Of a stretch of DNA of 64,000 bases, positions 1 through 10,727 are shown piece after piece. Location: contig JBAJFG010000359.1 in the NCBI GenBank assembly GCA_037903475.1, forward strand, positions 144,001 to 208,000, written 5' to 3'. Made by a program: the position numbers and the translations under genes. Under the pieces are notes generated by a model. That model had not been told where the DNA came from. It ran no database searches and saw only the letters and a program-made list of their open reading frames with translations. Positions within the stretch are counted from its first letter, which is position 1. Each line of letters opens with the position of its first letter. This DNA comes from Ancylostoma caninum (lineage: Eukaryota; Nematoda; Chromadorea; Rhabditida; Ancylostomatidae).

Positions 1-188
1 TCGTCTGACCTACAGAGCTATGCTTTCATATCTATGAAGTTTCATGACCATCACCTGGTCAGAGTTGAGAACTCGTACCGTTCTGAAAATGCTTTTCTAG
101 GCACTCCTCTATGTCCTTATAACATGACTACCTGACCAAATGCAAAGCTGACACTAAACCGGCATTCGTTCTTTTCGAGCAGAAAATA

Positions 189-475
189 AAGTAAAGTAAG
201 ATAAAGTGGTCGGCGTTAATCAATCCCGTCACGAGGGATGCGCCACGCATTCGACTTCATCTGAGCATCGTAGAGGCGTTGAATGCGTATGTGCCCTGTA
301 CAATGACTTGCGGGGGGCACCCGATGTACCAAGTCAGTGCTTCATCCTCCCAGACTCCTCTGGTACCAATTTACCGACCCCGGAGGGATGGAAGGCTTGG
401 TTGGCCTCGGGCGGGATCGAACCATCGATCGTGTGCGTGCGCAGCGAGCCTCTTACCACTGCGCCACACGCGCCC
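189..475 (-). mobile_element. tRNA-derived SINE with 16-bp target duplications
   Basis: Read on the minus strand, the element begins at 475 with a tRNA-like head. An A-box-like TGGCGCAGTGG lies near 453-463 and a B-box-like GGTTCGATCC near 413-422, about the spacing of a tRNA gene. An unrelated body follows, ending in an A/T-rich tail of TTTA/CTTA-type repeats near 189-205. The 16-base word tttcgagcagaaaata occurs at 173-188 and again at 476-491, exactly flanking the element, as expected for target-primed insertion. The open frames across it are incidental. A LINE partner cannot be named from the tail. The SINE call rests on the head plus the perfect duplication. Confidence 0.85.
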
Positions 476-491
476 TTTCGAGCAGAAAATA

Positions 492-2330
492 GTCTAAAAA
501 TTAGGAGGGCACAAAAACCATGTTTTGCCCCATCCTACAATGTCGTCTGCAGAAACCATAAGAAAGGGTAATCGAGGAAGTCTTGCCAAGACGTAAATAG
601 AGGAGGGCCCGTACTGAACCCCCTGAATTTCAGGTGAGCTCAACTGAAAGGCCAACTCTGCATTCAGCTAGGTCAGCTGGAAGTCCGTTGCCTTCACATG
701 TACAAAGATGTGACGTTCAACTCCGAGTTTATAGTGATATCATCGGAGTTGAGCGTAAAATTAACTCGGTGTTGAGCAAGTGGTCAGCTCTGAGTCAACT
801 GATCACAGAATTTATGAAATAGTGGCAGCATAGGAGAGGCCGATAAGCACCTCTCGACTTACTTACATTCAGCTCTGAGTTGACGTGCATAATGACCGAT
901 TAACATGGAGTGCTTCGCGTAAATGTTTAAATTTTTTCGAACAGACATGTTTTGAACTGATAACGCCTAGCATAGGTATATGAACGATGGGGGAGAGTTT
1001 GTTCCGGTCAGGTACGAATGAGACGAATCGAACACGGACGGGGTGTGGTACCAACAAAGTCGCTCGCTCGGCATGTCAACCGCTACTGGGTCCAAGTGCT
1101 CTGTGGGTGCATTTCTGCGAAGAATTCAATTTCCCACCACTGGACACACGCATTCTTTCATCGACGGCGCCCCGTAGTGGGAAAAGCAGGAATATCTCGA
1201 AATTTGGTAGTTCAATCAATCAATAGCCAATTCAAGGTGGTTTCATTTCGGGAAACTCGTCCAACCGCTCAACTCGGCATTGAGTGGTCGGATGAAGGAT
1301 TACTATGGGCCCAGGTCTTGCACTTTAAAAGGATTCAAAGTTTGTCTATCTAGCTTCTGAAATAATAGATTCATGAACTTCTAAAAATTCATTACTAGGT
1401 TGCGGTCAGTTATTGTGGGACAACCTAATAGAATAATGTTGAGCTCTAAAAACCCCACAACAGTCGCGTTCTCTTTGCCCGAGCTAAATTATTATGCAGA
1501 CAAAAATGATTTCGATGCAGGACCGTAGGAGTGAGCTGGTGAGAATGGTGCAAATGTAAAATGAGCTCATTTCCAAGATGTTCTCTACTAACAATAAGCT
1601 GTGAACATGGAGTGACGTCGTTCCTGTGCACTTGAGTTCTATTAGATACGCATCCATTTGCTGCAAAGGTTCGATTTTGTTGGATATTTCACCACTGGAA
1701 GTCACACAATAGGTGAATATGAATGCTACAAAACCCGGACATCGATCTCTTCCGGCAGAAACATCTCTGAAAATCAACGAGCCCAATCAAGAAACATAAC
1801 ATTGGCAGGGATAACTCTCACGATTAGTGAGAGACCACTACCTAATCAATGAGCGCATCCCTAGCACTCTGTGCACAGAAATGCGAGGCGAAGAAATCGG
1901 AAACCCCTACTTTATGTAGCCAGGTTTGGCTATATTTTTTCTCGCAAAATGAGAATATTTATTTATTGATGCACTCGGGGTGTTGAGACTGCACAGCAGT
2001 TACATCAGAATCCTTAACTTCACAAGCATAAGATATATATGAACGTGCGAGTAAAACAGCATCTCACATAAGTAACTGGTATGACAGACAAGTAGTAAAA
2101 CAGATAATCTCTCAACTACGAGCTCAGGATATGAAGGGCAATGGCCCGCCAACACTTCAAGCCCAATAGCGCACGAGAAGGCTTCGTTGACCAGTGCGGT
2201 GCACCTCCTACTTGAACCACGAGCGATGCGCACTTAATGCTCTAGATGGTCGGAGAGAAACTCCAGTGATGTAAATGAAAAAGAGAACAAATAAGAGTAC
2301 TCAACAGTAGCACGTTCCACGATGGGTAAG

Positions 2331-2332
<2 letters not shown>
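492..2332. other. Unassigned intergenic stretch
   Basis: Only short overlapping open frames are present. No convincing splice-bounded exons, transposon protein motifs or RNA gene were seen. Composition is ordinary A/T-rich. Confidence 0.4.

Positions 2333-2406
<74 letters not shown>
2333..2406. repeat. (AT)n microsatellite
   Basis: Uninterrupted alternating AT of about 74 bases, just beyond the 3' end of the CR1-like LINE. The tyrosine/isoleucine reading frame through it is an artefact. Confidence 0.95.
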
Positions 2407-2408
<2 letters not shown>

Positions 2409-2468
2409 AAGCAGACCCATAGAATCACTGTTCTTAACACAGACACATCTAGTAAAGCAACACTTGCG

Positions 2469-4301
2469 TTAAGCGACATCCTCTAAGCCTAAAGTTTGAA
2501 GCAGGTCCATTCTTGAAAGAGCTCGTTTGAATCTAGTCCAGTTTTCGCACAACAGCAAGGACGATGGTAGTTTCTCAAGCCACTTCGCTGTTCTGGAGAA
2601 GAAATGGCTCGCACCTAAATTGAGATGATATTTAGTGAGTTTGCGGCGTGTGAAGAAAAGATTTCCACGTCTACCGTCCACCGGCCGAAACGCCCAATAC
2701 TTGGAAGGTTTGATTCTTAGTTCACCATTTAATATTTTAAAGGCTAAAATGATATCGGCTTGCGTTCTTCGATAGAACAGACTTTTGAGGTTTAGCCGGC
2801 GTAGACGCATGTGGTGCGAAGGAAGGCTGGTGGGGTACTTTGCGTCCGGAAAAGCAAAATGTTAAAGTATTCGGGTGAAAGTCATCTGAACTTTCTCGAT
2901 TTTCTGGATCTCTTTTGCCAAATAGGGGCTCCAGACTGGACTACAATATTTTAGTACAGGTATAACGTATGCTTTGTAAAGTTTCACAAGAAGATAGGGG
3001 TCAGAGCCTTTGGAAATTCTGAAGAGGCGGCAAACTATCTGAAGGCTTTTCCTCGCAATGGAATCAATGTGGGAAGTCCAACTTAAATTCTTGCCAATTT
3101 CAACTCCGAGGTCTTTCGCACATTCTCTCGAGGTAATTCTTCCAAGAGTTTGAGCACAAATCTGCAGTGACGAGGAGCCGAGCGAAAAAGAATAGCTTTT
3201 GCAAAAATTTAACTTCGAGTACCAACTACCGCACCATTCACCCATTTTTTCCACGGATTTGCTAAGTGCGGATTGTACTTGTAACCGGTCTACATCATCA
3301 TAGACGGCGGACACCTTTACATCATCTGCATAAGCAGCAACATTAATGCTAAGGTCTATCTTCAAACGGGGTATAAGATCATGTGTGTATGCGAGGAAAA
3401 GCAGTGGGGATAAAATGCCACCTTGAGAGACCCCTGAGCCACATAGCCGTTCGAAGGAAAGGCAGTCAGCAAGCTTTACGAACATGGTTCTACTTTCAAG
3501 ATATGAGCGGAACCAGTGTAGCATATTTCCTTCGATTTCAATACATTCTAGCAGGCAGAGGTGGCAGACTGAGTCGAACGCCTTACTAAGATCAAAGTAA
3601 ACGATTGTCACGTTTTTCTCCATACAAAGATTGTTTGTCCAGCTAAATGTAGAGTCTAAAAGCTGAGTACATGTGGATACTCCGGAAAGGAAACCGTGCT
3701 ATTCAGGTGGAATGCAGTTCACCTTATCCAGTCATTGTGGTAAGCATTCTTTAATTATTTTCTTCATCACTTTCGAGGAGGTAGGCAAAGGGCTAGTCGG
3801 GCGAAAGTTGCTAACGGATGTACAACTACAGGATTTATAAATAGGAGTGACAATGGAAATTTTCCATGGTGAAGGTACTTGACTGAGGAGAGGAGGAGAG
3901 ATATATTGAAAATATGTGAGAAAGGGAGAGCGAGATAATTTGCAAATCGTTTGCAAAAAAACCTGAGGAATCCCTTCTGATGAGAGCAGGAATTTTTCAG
4001 GGATCCCAGGTGTTTCAGAACAGTATAATATGTGATCGTGGGTATGAGAAAGGTTTCAGTGGTGATGGGATCCATAGTGGGGCAACAGTCGTTCCTTATA
4101 CAGAATAACTCGAGAAATAGTCTGCAATCGCTTCGACCTTTTCTTGAACTGTTTTATATTGATTGCCACAATCATCGGTGAGAACTGGGCTGATCTTTGT
4201 TTGATTGGTACAGTTCTTGATGCATGAGAAGAGATCGCGCGAGTTTTTCGAGTTGGAGAGTTTCCTGACGTGGTAGGAAAAGAAGCGCTCAATGTGGAAC
4301 T
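2469..4301 (-). pseudogene. CR1-like reverse transcriptase and C-terminal domain
   Basis: The main open part (2862-3623) reads IVYFDLSKAFDSV, then SGVSQGGILSPLLF, then AAYADDVKV, i.e. RT blocks in order. The catalytic YADD codons lie at 3321-3332. The C-terminal part follows as LYKAYVIPVLKYCSPVW and, after a frame break near 2810-2862, LFYRRTQADIILAFKIL. The N-terminal RT block (NFRPTSPLPTSSKVMKKII) and linker lie at 3732-4292 in shifted frames. Order and wording fit the CR1/Jockey side of LINEs rather than RTE. Stops and frameshifts show it is inactive, although the catalytic aspartates remain. Confidence 0.85.
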
Positions 4302-4314
4302 CCAGTGCTTTACT

Positions 4315-5011
4315 TCTTCTTCTTCTTCTTAGCGTTTTTCCCGTTTCGCAGCGGGGTCCGCTTTGCTGATCTTTTGACGCCAGAGTGCTCTGTCGTGCGC
4401 TTGGTCGGGATGGATCCCAGCCGTCTTGAGGTCATCGTGTACGGTGTCAAGCCATCGTTGCTTTGGTCGTCCTTTAGGCCGCTTTCCTGGTACCTCTACG
4501 TCGAAGCCAATCCTACAGACTTTGTCGCCATCAGCGCGAAGAACGTGACCAAACCATTGCAGACGCGCCTCACGGAGCTTGTCGGCTATCGCAGCTACCC
4601 CAAATCGCTGTCGTATGTCCTGGTTGCATATGCGATCTAGCTGCCTAAAGCCACCCATCCACCGCAGCATCTCATCTCAGTGATACTGATTCGGCGTTCC
4701 ATTTCCTTAGTGGCGGGCCAGCACTCGGCACCATACAGCGCGACAGGACGTAGCTGGACGATTTCGCGAATCCGGCGATCAATGATGCGTTCGAAGATCT
4801 TCATGGTATGCGACAAAAGACGGATCGGTCGATAGTTCGCGCAGTCAGCGGGGCTACCCTTGCCCTTCCAGATTGGGATGGTAGTGCTTTGCTGCCAGTC
4901 CACGGGCGCCTTCTTCTCCGCTATGACTAGATTAAAAAATTTCATTAACCAATCAGCGGAGTTCCAGTACTGCGACTTCCACAATTCTGCTGTCATATCA
5001 TCTTCAGTGCT
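4315..5011 (-). mobile_element. RTE-type LINE fragment nested in the CR1-like element
   Basis: Minus-strand frames give TAELWKSQYWNSADW and NYRPIRLLSHTMKIFERIID (RT start), then after an internal deletion ALYGAECWPATKEMERR and PGKRPKGRPKQRWLDT (C-terminal domain). The 3' end is a (GAA)n run at 4315-4330. The words ccagtgctttact (4302-4314) and ccggtgctttact (5012-5024) flank it, a 13-bp target duplication with one mismatch. Most of the palm domain is missing, so it came from an already deleted copy or was deleted later. Confidence 0.85.
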
Positions 5012-5024
5012 CCGGTGCTTTACT

Positions 5025-6475
5025 GATGGCCATAAATTCGGAAGAACTAGTTGGATTCGACGTTTTGCAGAATATTCTTTTCCGGTGTTCGAAAAGGTTG
5101 AGGATGTGTTTCGGAAATCTGAGAAAACCTGACTGCCTTGTGTAAGTAATCGGAACATTTCTATCAATGATGTCGAGGATTATGCTGCAAAACCTGTTAT
5201 AGACATCGTTTACATTAGCATAATTCTGGGAAACGTCGAACCAGTTTATGCGCGAGAGCTCATCCGAAATAGCCAAATGATTGGCATTCTTGAAATTACG
5301 GAAGGTTCTGATTCCCAGTTCTGAAGCAAGGTTGGATAATGTGAACGTTATAATATTATGATCCGAGTTAGCCAAGGGTGGTAGACTTCCAAGGTTAGCC
5401 ACTGTGCCTTCAGCTGAGAGAATCAGATCCAAAATATTATTCTGTCATGTAGGGGTGTGAACGAATTGGATAAGATCTAAAGAGTTGAAATATTTCGACA
5501 AACGATCCGCATTGGTTGATTTGGCAATCTGCGTTTCCCAGGAAATCTCGTGGTTAAAGGCAGCAGGAGCTGAAATTCTCGTCTTTGAGCTGAGCTGCGG
5601 GTGGTGAAGTACAGACTCGGCACATCACAAATGTGAAACGAACACAGACAATGATGGCTTACCTGCAGAGAAAATGGAAGATTCGTCGCGAACACGCCTG
5701 GCCGTGTTCGCGCGCGGACGAGTTTTCCCCGGCGCAAAAGCCATTGCGGTGCGTGGTTTGGCGCAAAGGGAAAGCGAAATGCATTCAATTCACAGGGTTT
5801 CGTGGCGGGACTCGGCCGAAATCACGCGCCGCAATGGCTTTCGCTGCGGGGAAAACTCGTTCGCGCACGAACACAGCAGGCGTGTTCGCGACGAATGTTC
5901 CATTTTCTCTGCAGGTAAGCCATCACTGTCTGTGTTCGTCTCACATTTATGATGTGCTGAGTCTGTACTTCACCACCCGCAGCTCAGCTCAGAGTCGAGA
6001 ATTTCAGCTCCTGCTGCCTTTAAAGTCGCCCAAAAAATGGTTTTATACAAGGGTGAAGATGATAAATCCGAGAGTATACTAATAAGTTCGTTGTCATGAG
6101 AGGCAGAGGAGTTTGGAGGTCTGTAGACGAGTACAAATCTGGCCCTATTACCATCGGGTAGGAAGACATCAAAACATAAAATATTGGCATGAAAATTCTG
6201 TGTGTTAGCGCAAACTCTTTCGAATACAAGCATATGATGTATTAGGGCACAGACAGCCCCACCTCTCTTATCGACTCGATCTGAGCGTAGAATGAAGTGA
6301 GGAAAACTGGAGACGATTTCGGGGAGTCAGAAATCTTATCGTTCAGCCATGATTCCGTAACAAAAACGACTGCGGGTTTTGAAAGAGAGAGGAATTGGTG
6401 TAGCGAGGGTATTTTGTTGATCAAATTGCGGGAATTAAGTAGAGCAAGATTATGCAAACGTGTGGATCTATGCAA
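5025..6475 (-). pseudogene. CR1-like apurinic endonuclease domain, split by an insertion
   Basis: From the N-terminal side (high coordinates) the frames read NLALLNSRNLINKIPSLHQF and VVFVTESWLND (6242-6475), then RARFVLVYRPPNS (5970-6233), and after the insertion ADRLSKYFNSLDLIQFVHTPT and LANSDHNIITF (5004-5530). These match the endonuclease order of LINEs: an N near the start, E in TESWL, YRPP, GDFN and terminal SDH. The GDFN motif is cut by the TTAA element at 5558-6019. It belongs to the same element as the RT downstream. Confidence 0.8.
5558..6019. mobile_element. Palindromic TTAA-flanked MITE (AGGCAG family), copy 1
   Basis: The element begins AGGCAGCAGGAGC and ends as its near reverse complement. 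Most of its 462 bp folds into two long arms meeting in a GC-rich centre around 5740-5800. TTAA stands on both sides (5554-5557 and 6020-6023). Removing the element and one TTAA rebuilds the host LINE codons for LGDFNHEISW, which proves insertion with TTAA duplication. There is no coding sequence of its own. Confidence 0.85.
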
Positions 6476-6621
6476 AAACTTCAGTTTTTTGAAACTGCCG
6501 TGTTGCGGGAATTGATCTCCGAAGCCTTGACTACTCTATGTCTATAGACAACGTATATTTTCCTAGCGGAACCTTCCTTAGCGTTTAGGTCGTGTGCCTC
6601 TGCTCTGAGTGCTCTGTCTGC

Positions 6622-6981
6622 TTACCTTTCCTCGGCAGTCACTGATCTTCTTAGAAAGATTCCGTTGTACGCAGGATTGTCTCGTAGTTTGTAGGAGTTT
6701 CTAAGTGCCTCAAAGTAAAAATCTCGAGAAGGAAAGACTACCTTTATAAGCCGGGGCCTTCCTTCGGATGGCTTCCCCATTCTGAAAATTTCTACCGGGC
6801 GCGCTTCGATATCTAGAACATTCAAAATGCTTTCGACCTGTTTCTCAGTTTGCCTCTGACGTTCAATGGCAGGTAGTCCTTTATCGCCCTCCTTGACTCC
6901 ATAAATGACGATGGATCGCTTCCTTTTGTCGTCAAGCTCGCTCGAAAAGGATGAAGGTTTAGAGATCAGATCGTTCAGCAA
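6622..6981 (-). pseudogene. CR1-like ORF1 fragment
   Basis: The 119-residue frame contains RKRSIVIYGVKEG, RPRLIKVVFPSRDF and RDNPAYNGIFLRRSVTAEE. This is the wording of the nucleic-acid-binding ORF1 region that precedes the endonuclease in CR1-like LINEs. It sits just upstream of the endonuclease on the same strand. It is partial: no zinc knuckles or coiled coil are visible. Function is inferred from position and pattern only. Confidence 0.6.
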
Positions 6982-7340
6982 CGGGATGCATTCCGGGGCT
7001 TTTTCACTAAAATGCCTTTAATTTTTGGAAAAATAGCGGAGCATTCATCATTCAGAGAGTCATTTTTGGTAGGGAAAGAGTTGAGAATTGACTCGTCGAA
7101 ACCTGAGAAGAAAGTTGAGAATGTCGAGTTCTGACCATTCTGGACAATCAATCAAACCGACCGCACGGTATGGGCGACAGCAGGAGAATGAGGAGAATAT
7201 ATGGAGCCGGGAAAGGTGGCGTCTATACGGGAATGTTCTTAGAGAACATGACGTAGTACATAGTTTGCCATCCGAATTTTAGAGATTTGAGACAGGTCCT
7301 GGAAGCGGACTCCGCTCAATTTTGATCCGCCGAAAATGAT

Positions 7341-7529
7341 TCATTGAAAATTTCGTTTTCTAACGGAGCTTCTGCGACTTTTTAGGCCAACCAATAGGTG
7401 TAGATAACTTTTAGTGTACTGCATCAAAATAGCAGAGTAGGTTGGGTCATTTACAAGGAATTCCAGGAAATGCAAAGAAAATGATCTAAAAACTAATTGC
7501 CTGTGTTTCTCTGAAAGGTAAGTGGTCAA
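7341..7529 (-). pseudogene. Diverged duplicate of the exon at 8486-8649
   Basis: This frame reads LHFLEFLVNDPTYSAILMQ and then KSYLHLL. It matches FLLFLEFLLNDSIRAAFLLQ and EHYLYLV at 8486-8649 at the same spacing, with the DNA recognisably alike. No flanking gene structure could be built, so it is most likely a decayed tandem copy of that exon. An old non-coding repeat is the alternative. Confidence 0.3.
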
Positions 7530-8165
7530 ATTAGAGCGCTACAGTGGGATTGGTAGCGACCTCGAGATAAATGCAAAGACTGTGGTCTGAATCGAACTGT
7601 TTTTGATCTCATTTGAAATCACACAAAATCTGTGAATTTGTAGTTGTTTATAGCCTCCTACTCATGAATGTTTCGGCACTGCTGCACAACCTAAGGGGCT
7701 TCAGTGTAAGTGACGAAACTAACCTCACATGGGAAGTGCACGAAACAGAATTGCACGACGATGACTTCCAACCATGCTGACAAGAAAAGGATACTTCGGC
7801 CATGTGACATACCTTCCGTAGCGTGTTGTCGACTAACGTGTGCACCTCGCTATGCTGATTTCAAATCAGTTTTTGCCTTTTCCAAGGTTACCATCTAAAG
7901 TTACTCCCGTTTCCCTCAAGGGCACATGACAGGGCAATGAATACGTAGGGCTCACGGTTACAACACAGCAGTGCAGGCAGGGTAGCTAAGGTATCCCGCA
8001 GAATCCTCCCAATTTTTGCACAGAGGTGATCCCAGATGCTGTTCACGTTTATCAACATCATTTTGCATAGGGCAGTACATACAGCGCCGCAATTCCGTTA
8101 CATCATCCCCAAGTCGCCGTGGTTATAAGTGGTCTAAGTCGGAATTCTGAACACCTGTAGACCAG

Positions 8166-8649
8166 TTAGGAGATTCCAAGAATAGCCTGTAACATCATGT
8201 TGCACAGGCTTTCTAACCATATAGGCCTCGTCTCGGATTGGACTCGCCGTTCGCACAGGAATGGCGACTCATAAATGATCACATCGCGCACGAAAAGTCC
8301 CACAGGAATGACTGGAAATGCGAAGAAGTGCCGGTCCAGCATTTGTACTGCAAGCTCGAATAGTTCCACTGTTGGAGCCGATAAATGCACAAAGGTTGGC
8401 GCCGGTGCCCGAAAATTCCTGAATAGCAGCAATGGAGATCATATCTGTAGTGAAGAAGATCAGGACTTTCTCAACTTCCCATTACCAGAAAGTAAACCTT
8501 TGGTCAACTCAATCCTTTCTCTAGCGTCTGTGACTTTTTGGACTAAATACAGATAATGTTCAGAATGCTGCAACAGAAAAGCAGCACGTATTGAATCATT
8601 TAGCAGGAATTCCAGAAAAAGCAAAAAGGATGCCTCGAAGGATGCTTGT
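8166..8649 (-). CDS. Candidate two-exon gene fragment, unknown product
   Basis: The upstream exon starts at 8649 after a good nematode acceptor (GTTTTTCAG). It reads SFLLFLEFLLNDSIRAAFLL and LVQKVTDARERIELTKGLL, ending near 8476-8486. A second frame starts at 8417 after CTATTCAG and runs to a stop at 8166: TFVHLSAPTVELFELAVQML, then FFAFPVIPVGLFVRDVIIY. Its codon choice looks coding. Joining the two in phase needs a weak GTTGAG donor near 8475; the better GTAATG donor at 8485 gives another phase. The product is helical or hydrophobic and not recognised. Earlier exons were not found. Confidence 0.3.
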
Positions 8650-8719
8650 CTGAAAAACAAAGATTTTGAGCAACAGCTCGACATTAGAATCTGTGTCGGC
8701 AGCTCGTTGATATACAAAG

Positions 8720-10709
8720 AAGGTGTTGAGACTCAAACTGCTTGTAATTTTTTCGGGAAATCATATAAAAAATGGAAAAATGATGACGTGGTGTGTGGAT
8801 TTTTGGGTATTTTCTGCCTCATAACTGCTCTTAACAGTTTTCACACTTACAGCAAAAAAGAGCAGGATTTTCCCCACCGTCACTTCGCTCTCCCATCAAC
8901 TTCATCCTGTGTGATCAACGTTCACGACTTCGTCGTAGGCGTGGGGAACTCTGCGCCCAGCCAGAGTGGTGCGCCAGCACTCAGCGGGAAATATGTCACG
9001 GACGAGTTCACGTCTGGAAGAGTAGTGCGCCGAAGCTCAGTAGTGAACGTCTCCGTCGGACCGGTGAGAGTGGTGCGGCAGCGCTCAGTAGCGGGAAACA
9101 TATACATGATTGCGAGACGAACGAAGCAAGCCCAAAAGTAGCTTGAGAGTCTGGCGCTAGCCAGACTATTCCGTTGATGATAGTAATGAAAAAGAAGGCT
9201 GCATCGGAAACACACCAGATGAACGCAGCAGGCAGTAAAAAAAAAGCGGAGAAATGAACTGTTGAACCCTTTTTGCGGTATTTCATTGATTAAGTACCTT
9301 CCAAAACGCATCGCAAGAAAGACCCTCTCTCCAGTGCGTAGAGACTGTCAGAAGCTTTTTAAATGTTCGGGTCTGGTCAATTCGGCACGGCTGCTGCGCG
9401 ACAATTCATCTACCTATTCGCGTACAGCATTTAAGAAGAGACCACTCATAACTCCAATCTATTCATCGTCGCTTACCACCTGCTCGAGATGACATAGCGG
9501 ATGTTGATTATCAAGATGATCATCAAAGCTTATCAGTAGCTGCAGTGTGTTTTTCCTTAAATAAGCTGATTATATGAAGCTTCTTTTTTGACGCATTCGT
9601 TTCTTTCTGCTTTCTTAATTTCTTTCACTCCTTTTTGTTCCTCCGCATCCGCTTGGCCTCTCTTCCATGTTCTTCCCTTCCTCGGAGAACGTAATGCTTG
9701 TTTTTTTTTTGATAGTTTGACCATGTACTGGAGAATCATATGTGTGGCATTGCGAGTTTTGGTGCTGGAAGTTTGAAAATTGAAGCGGTTGACGAAAGGA
9801 TTAGTGCTCGAAACATTACCAACTATATAATGGTCTACAAAGACGTTGAGACAAGATAATGTGGAACTTCAATTTTTCGAAAATATTTCTTTGCGTCCCG
9901 TTTTTCTCTGAGGTTTCTGAGCGCATTAAAGTACGATCTCCAATTGCAGATGTGAAGATATGGACGACTGGTATATCAATAACATCTGCAATGTTGGTTC
10001 AGCTTATACAAGTTAGAGGGTACTTTCAAACGGCTGATACTTGCGGACGAGTGAAGCAAACGTTCTTTAAATGCCTGACATGAAGTGGGTACAGTTCTCC
10101 CACTGCCTCTCCTTGTTTGAAGCTGCACAATATTTTAAGGAAATTTCAAAATTCGATAGGTCACCTTTTCATTCTTTAAAAAACTAATGAATAATGGAAA
10201 GTTCCATGAGCCACTGAACGCACCGCGAATTGCACCCTCAGATGGTATTATATATTAAGTGTGATCGATGACATATTTAAGAAAAGGGAAGAAAAGGAAG
10301 AATGACTGCGCGCATTTTCAACTGAAAATCTCATTGTTATGCAGCGTGTCCTTTGTTTAGTTGCAAATGATTGGGTTTCCAAAGTCAGTCAGTAATGAGA
10401 GTGCGGTTAATGAAGAAAACTTACTCTTGTGCTGGAACCCATGAAACAATGGCTAAGCAAGGCTATGACGACAAGAGTGATTGGTGATTGTATAGACTAC
10501 TAGAAGAAGGAAGCAAAAGTTGGTTTGCTAACATGGTTTCGCCTGTTTATGCGTACATGGATCCGAGCTCTTATGGCATCAAAATATGGTGAACCACGCA
10601 CTGAAATCAAGTATTCTTATTCGTTTCTTCTGTCCAATCCCATCATCTCTTTAGGACTTGCCGCTTAGAGGACACTGTGAATCGAATACGAAGCTTGATA
10701 CAACTGAGT
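8720..10709. other. Unassigned stretch with a small degenerate repeat
   Basis: No supported gene. At 8960-9095 an agagtggtgcgccagc-like word recurs three times about 55-62 bases apart, which alone explains the 144-residue open frame there. The remainder is A/T-rich. Confidence 0.35.
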
Positions 10710-10727
10710 GAATGAAGATGTTTTGTT

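Larger units (their letters stand above)
2469..7020 (-). mobile_element. CR1/Jockey-like non-LTR retrotransposon, interrupted twice
   Basis: A minus-strand LINE can be followed from an ORF1-like segment (6622-6981) through an apurinic endonuclease (about 5025-6475) to a reverse transcriptase and C-terminal domain (2469-4301). Two younger insertions split it: an RTE fragment at 4315-5011 and a palindromic TTAA element at 5558-6019. Removing each restores continuous coding sense: GDFN across the second and an ISKALEF-type linker across the first. Several frameshifts make it a dead copy. A second, diverged copy lies at 42.56-45.2 kb. Confidence 0.85.

Noticed and set aside
206..571. 121-codon frame
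   Set aside because: Lies over the tRNA-derived SINE on the opposite strand and crosses its boundary.
8707..9141. 144-codon plus-strand frame
   Set aside because: Half of it is a degenerate ~58-bp repeat; no splice or domain support.
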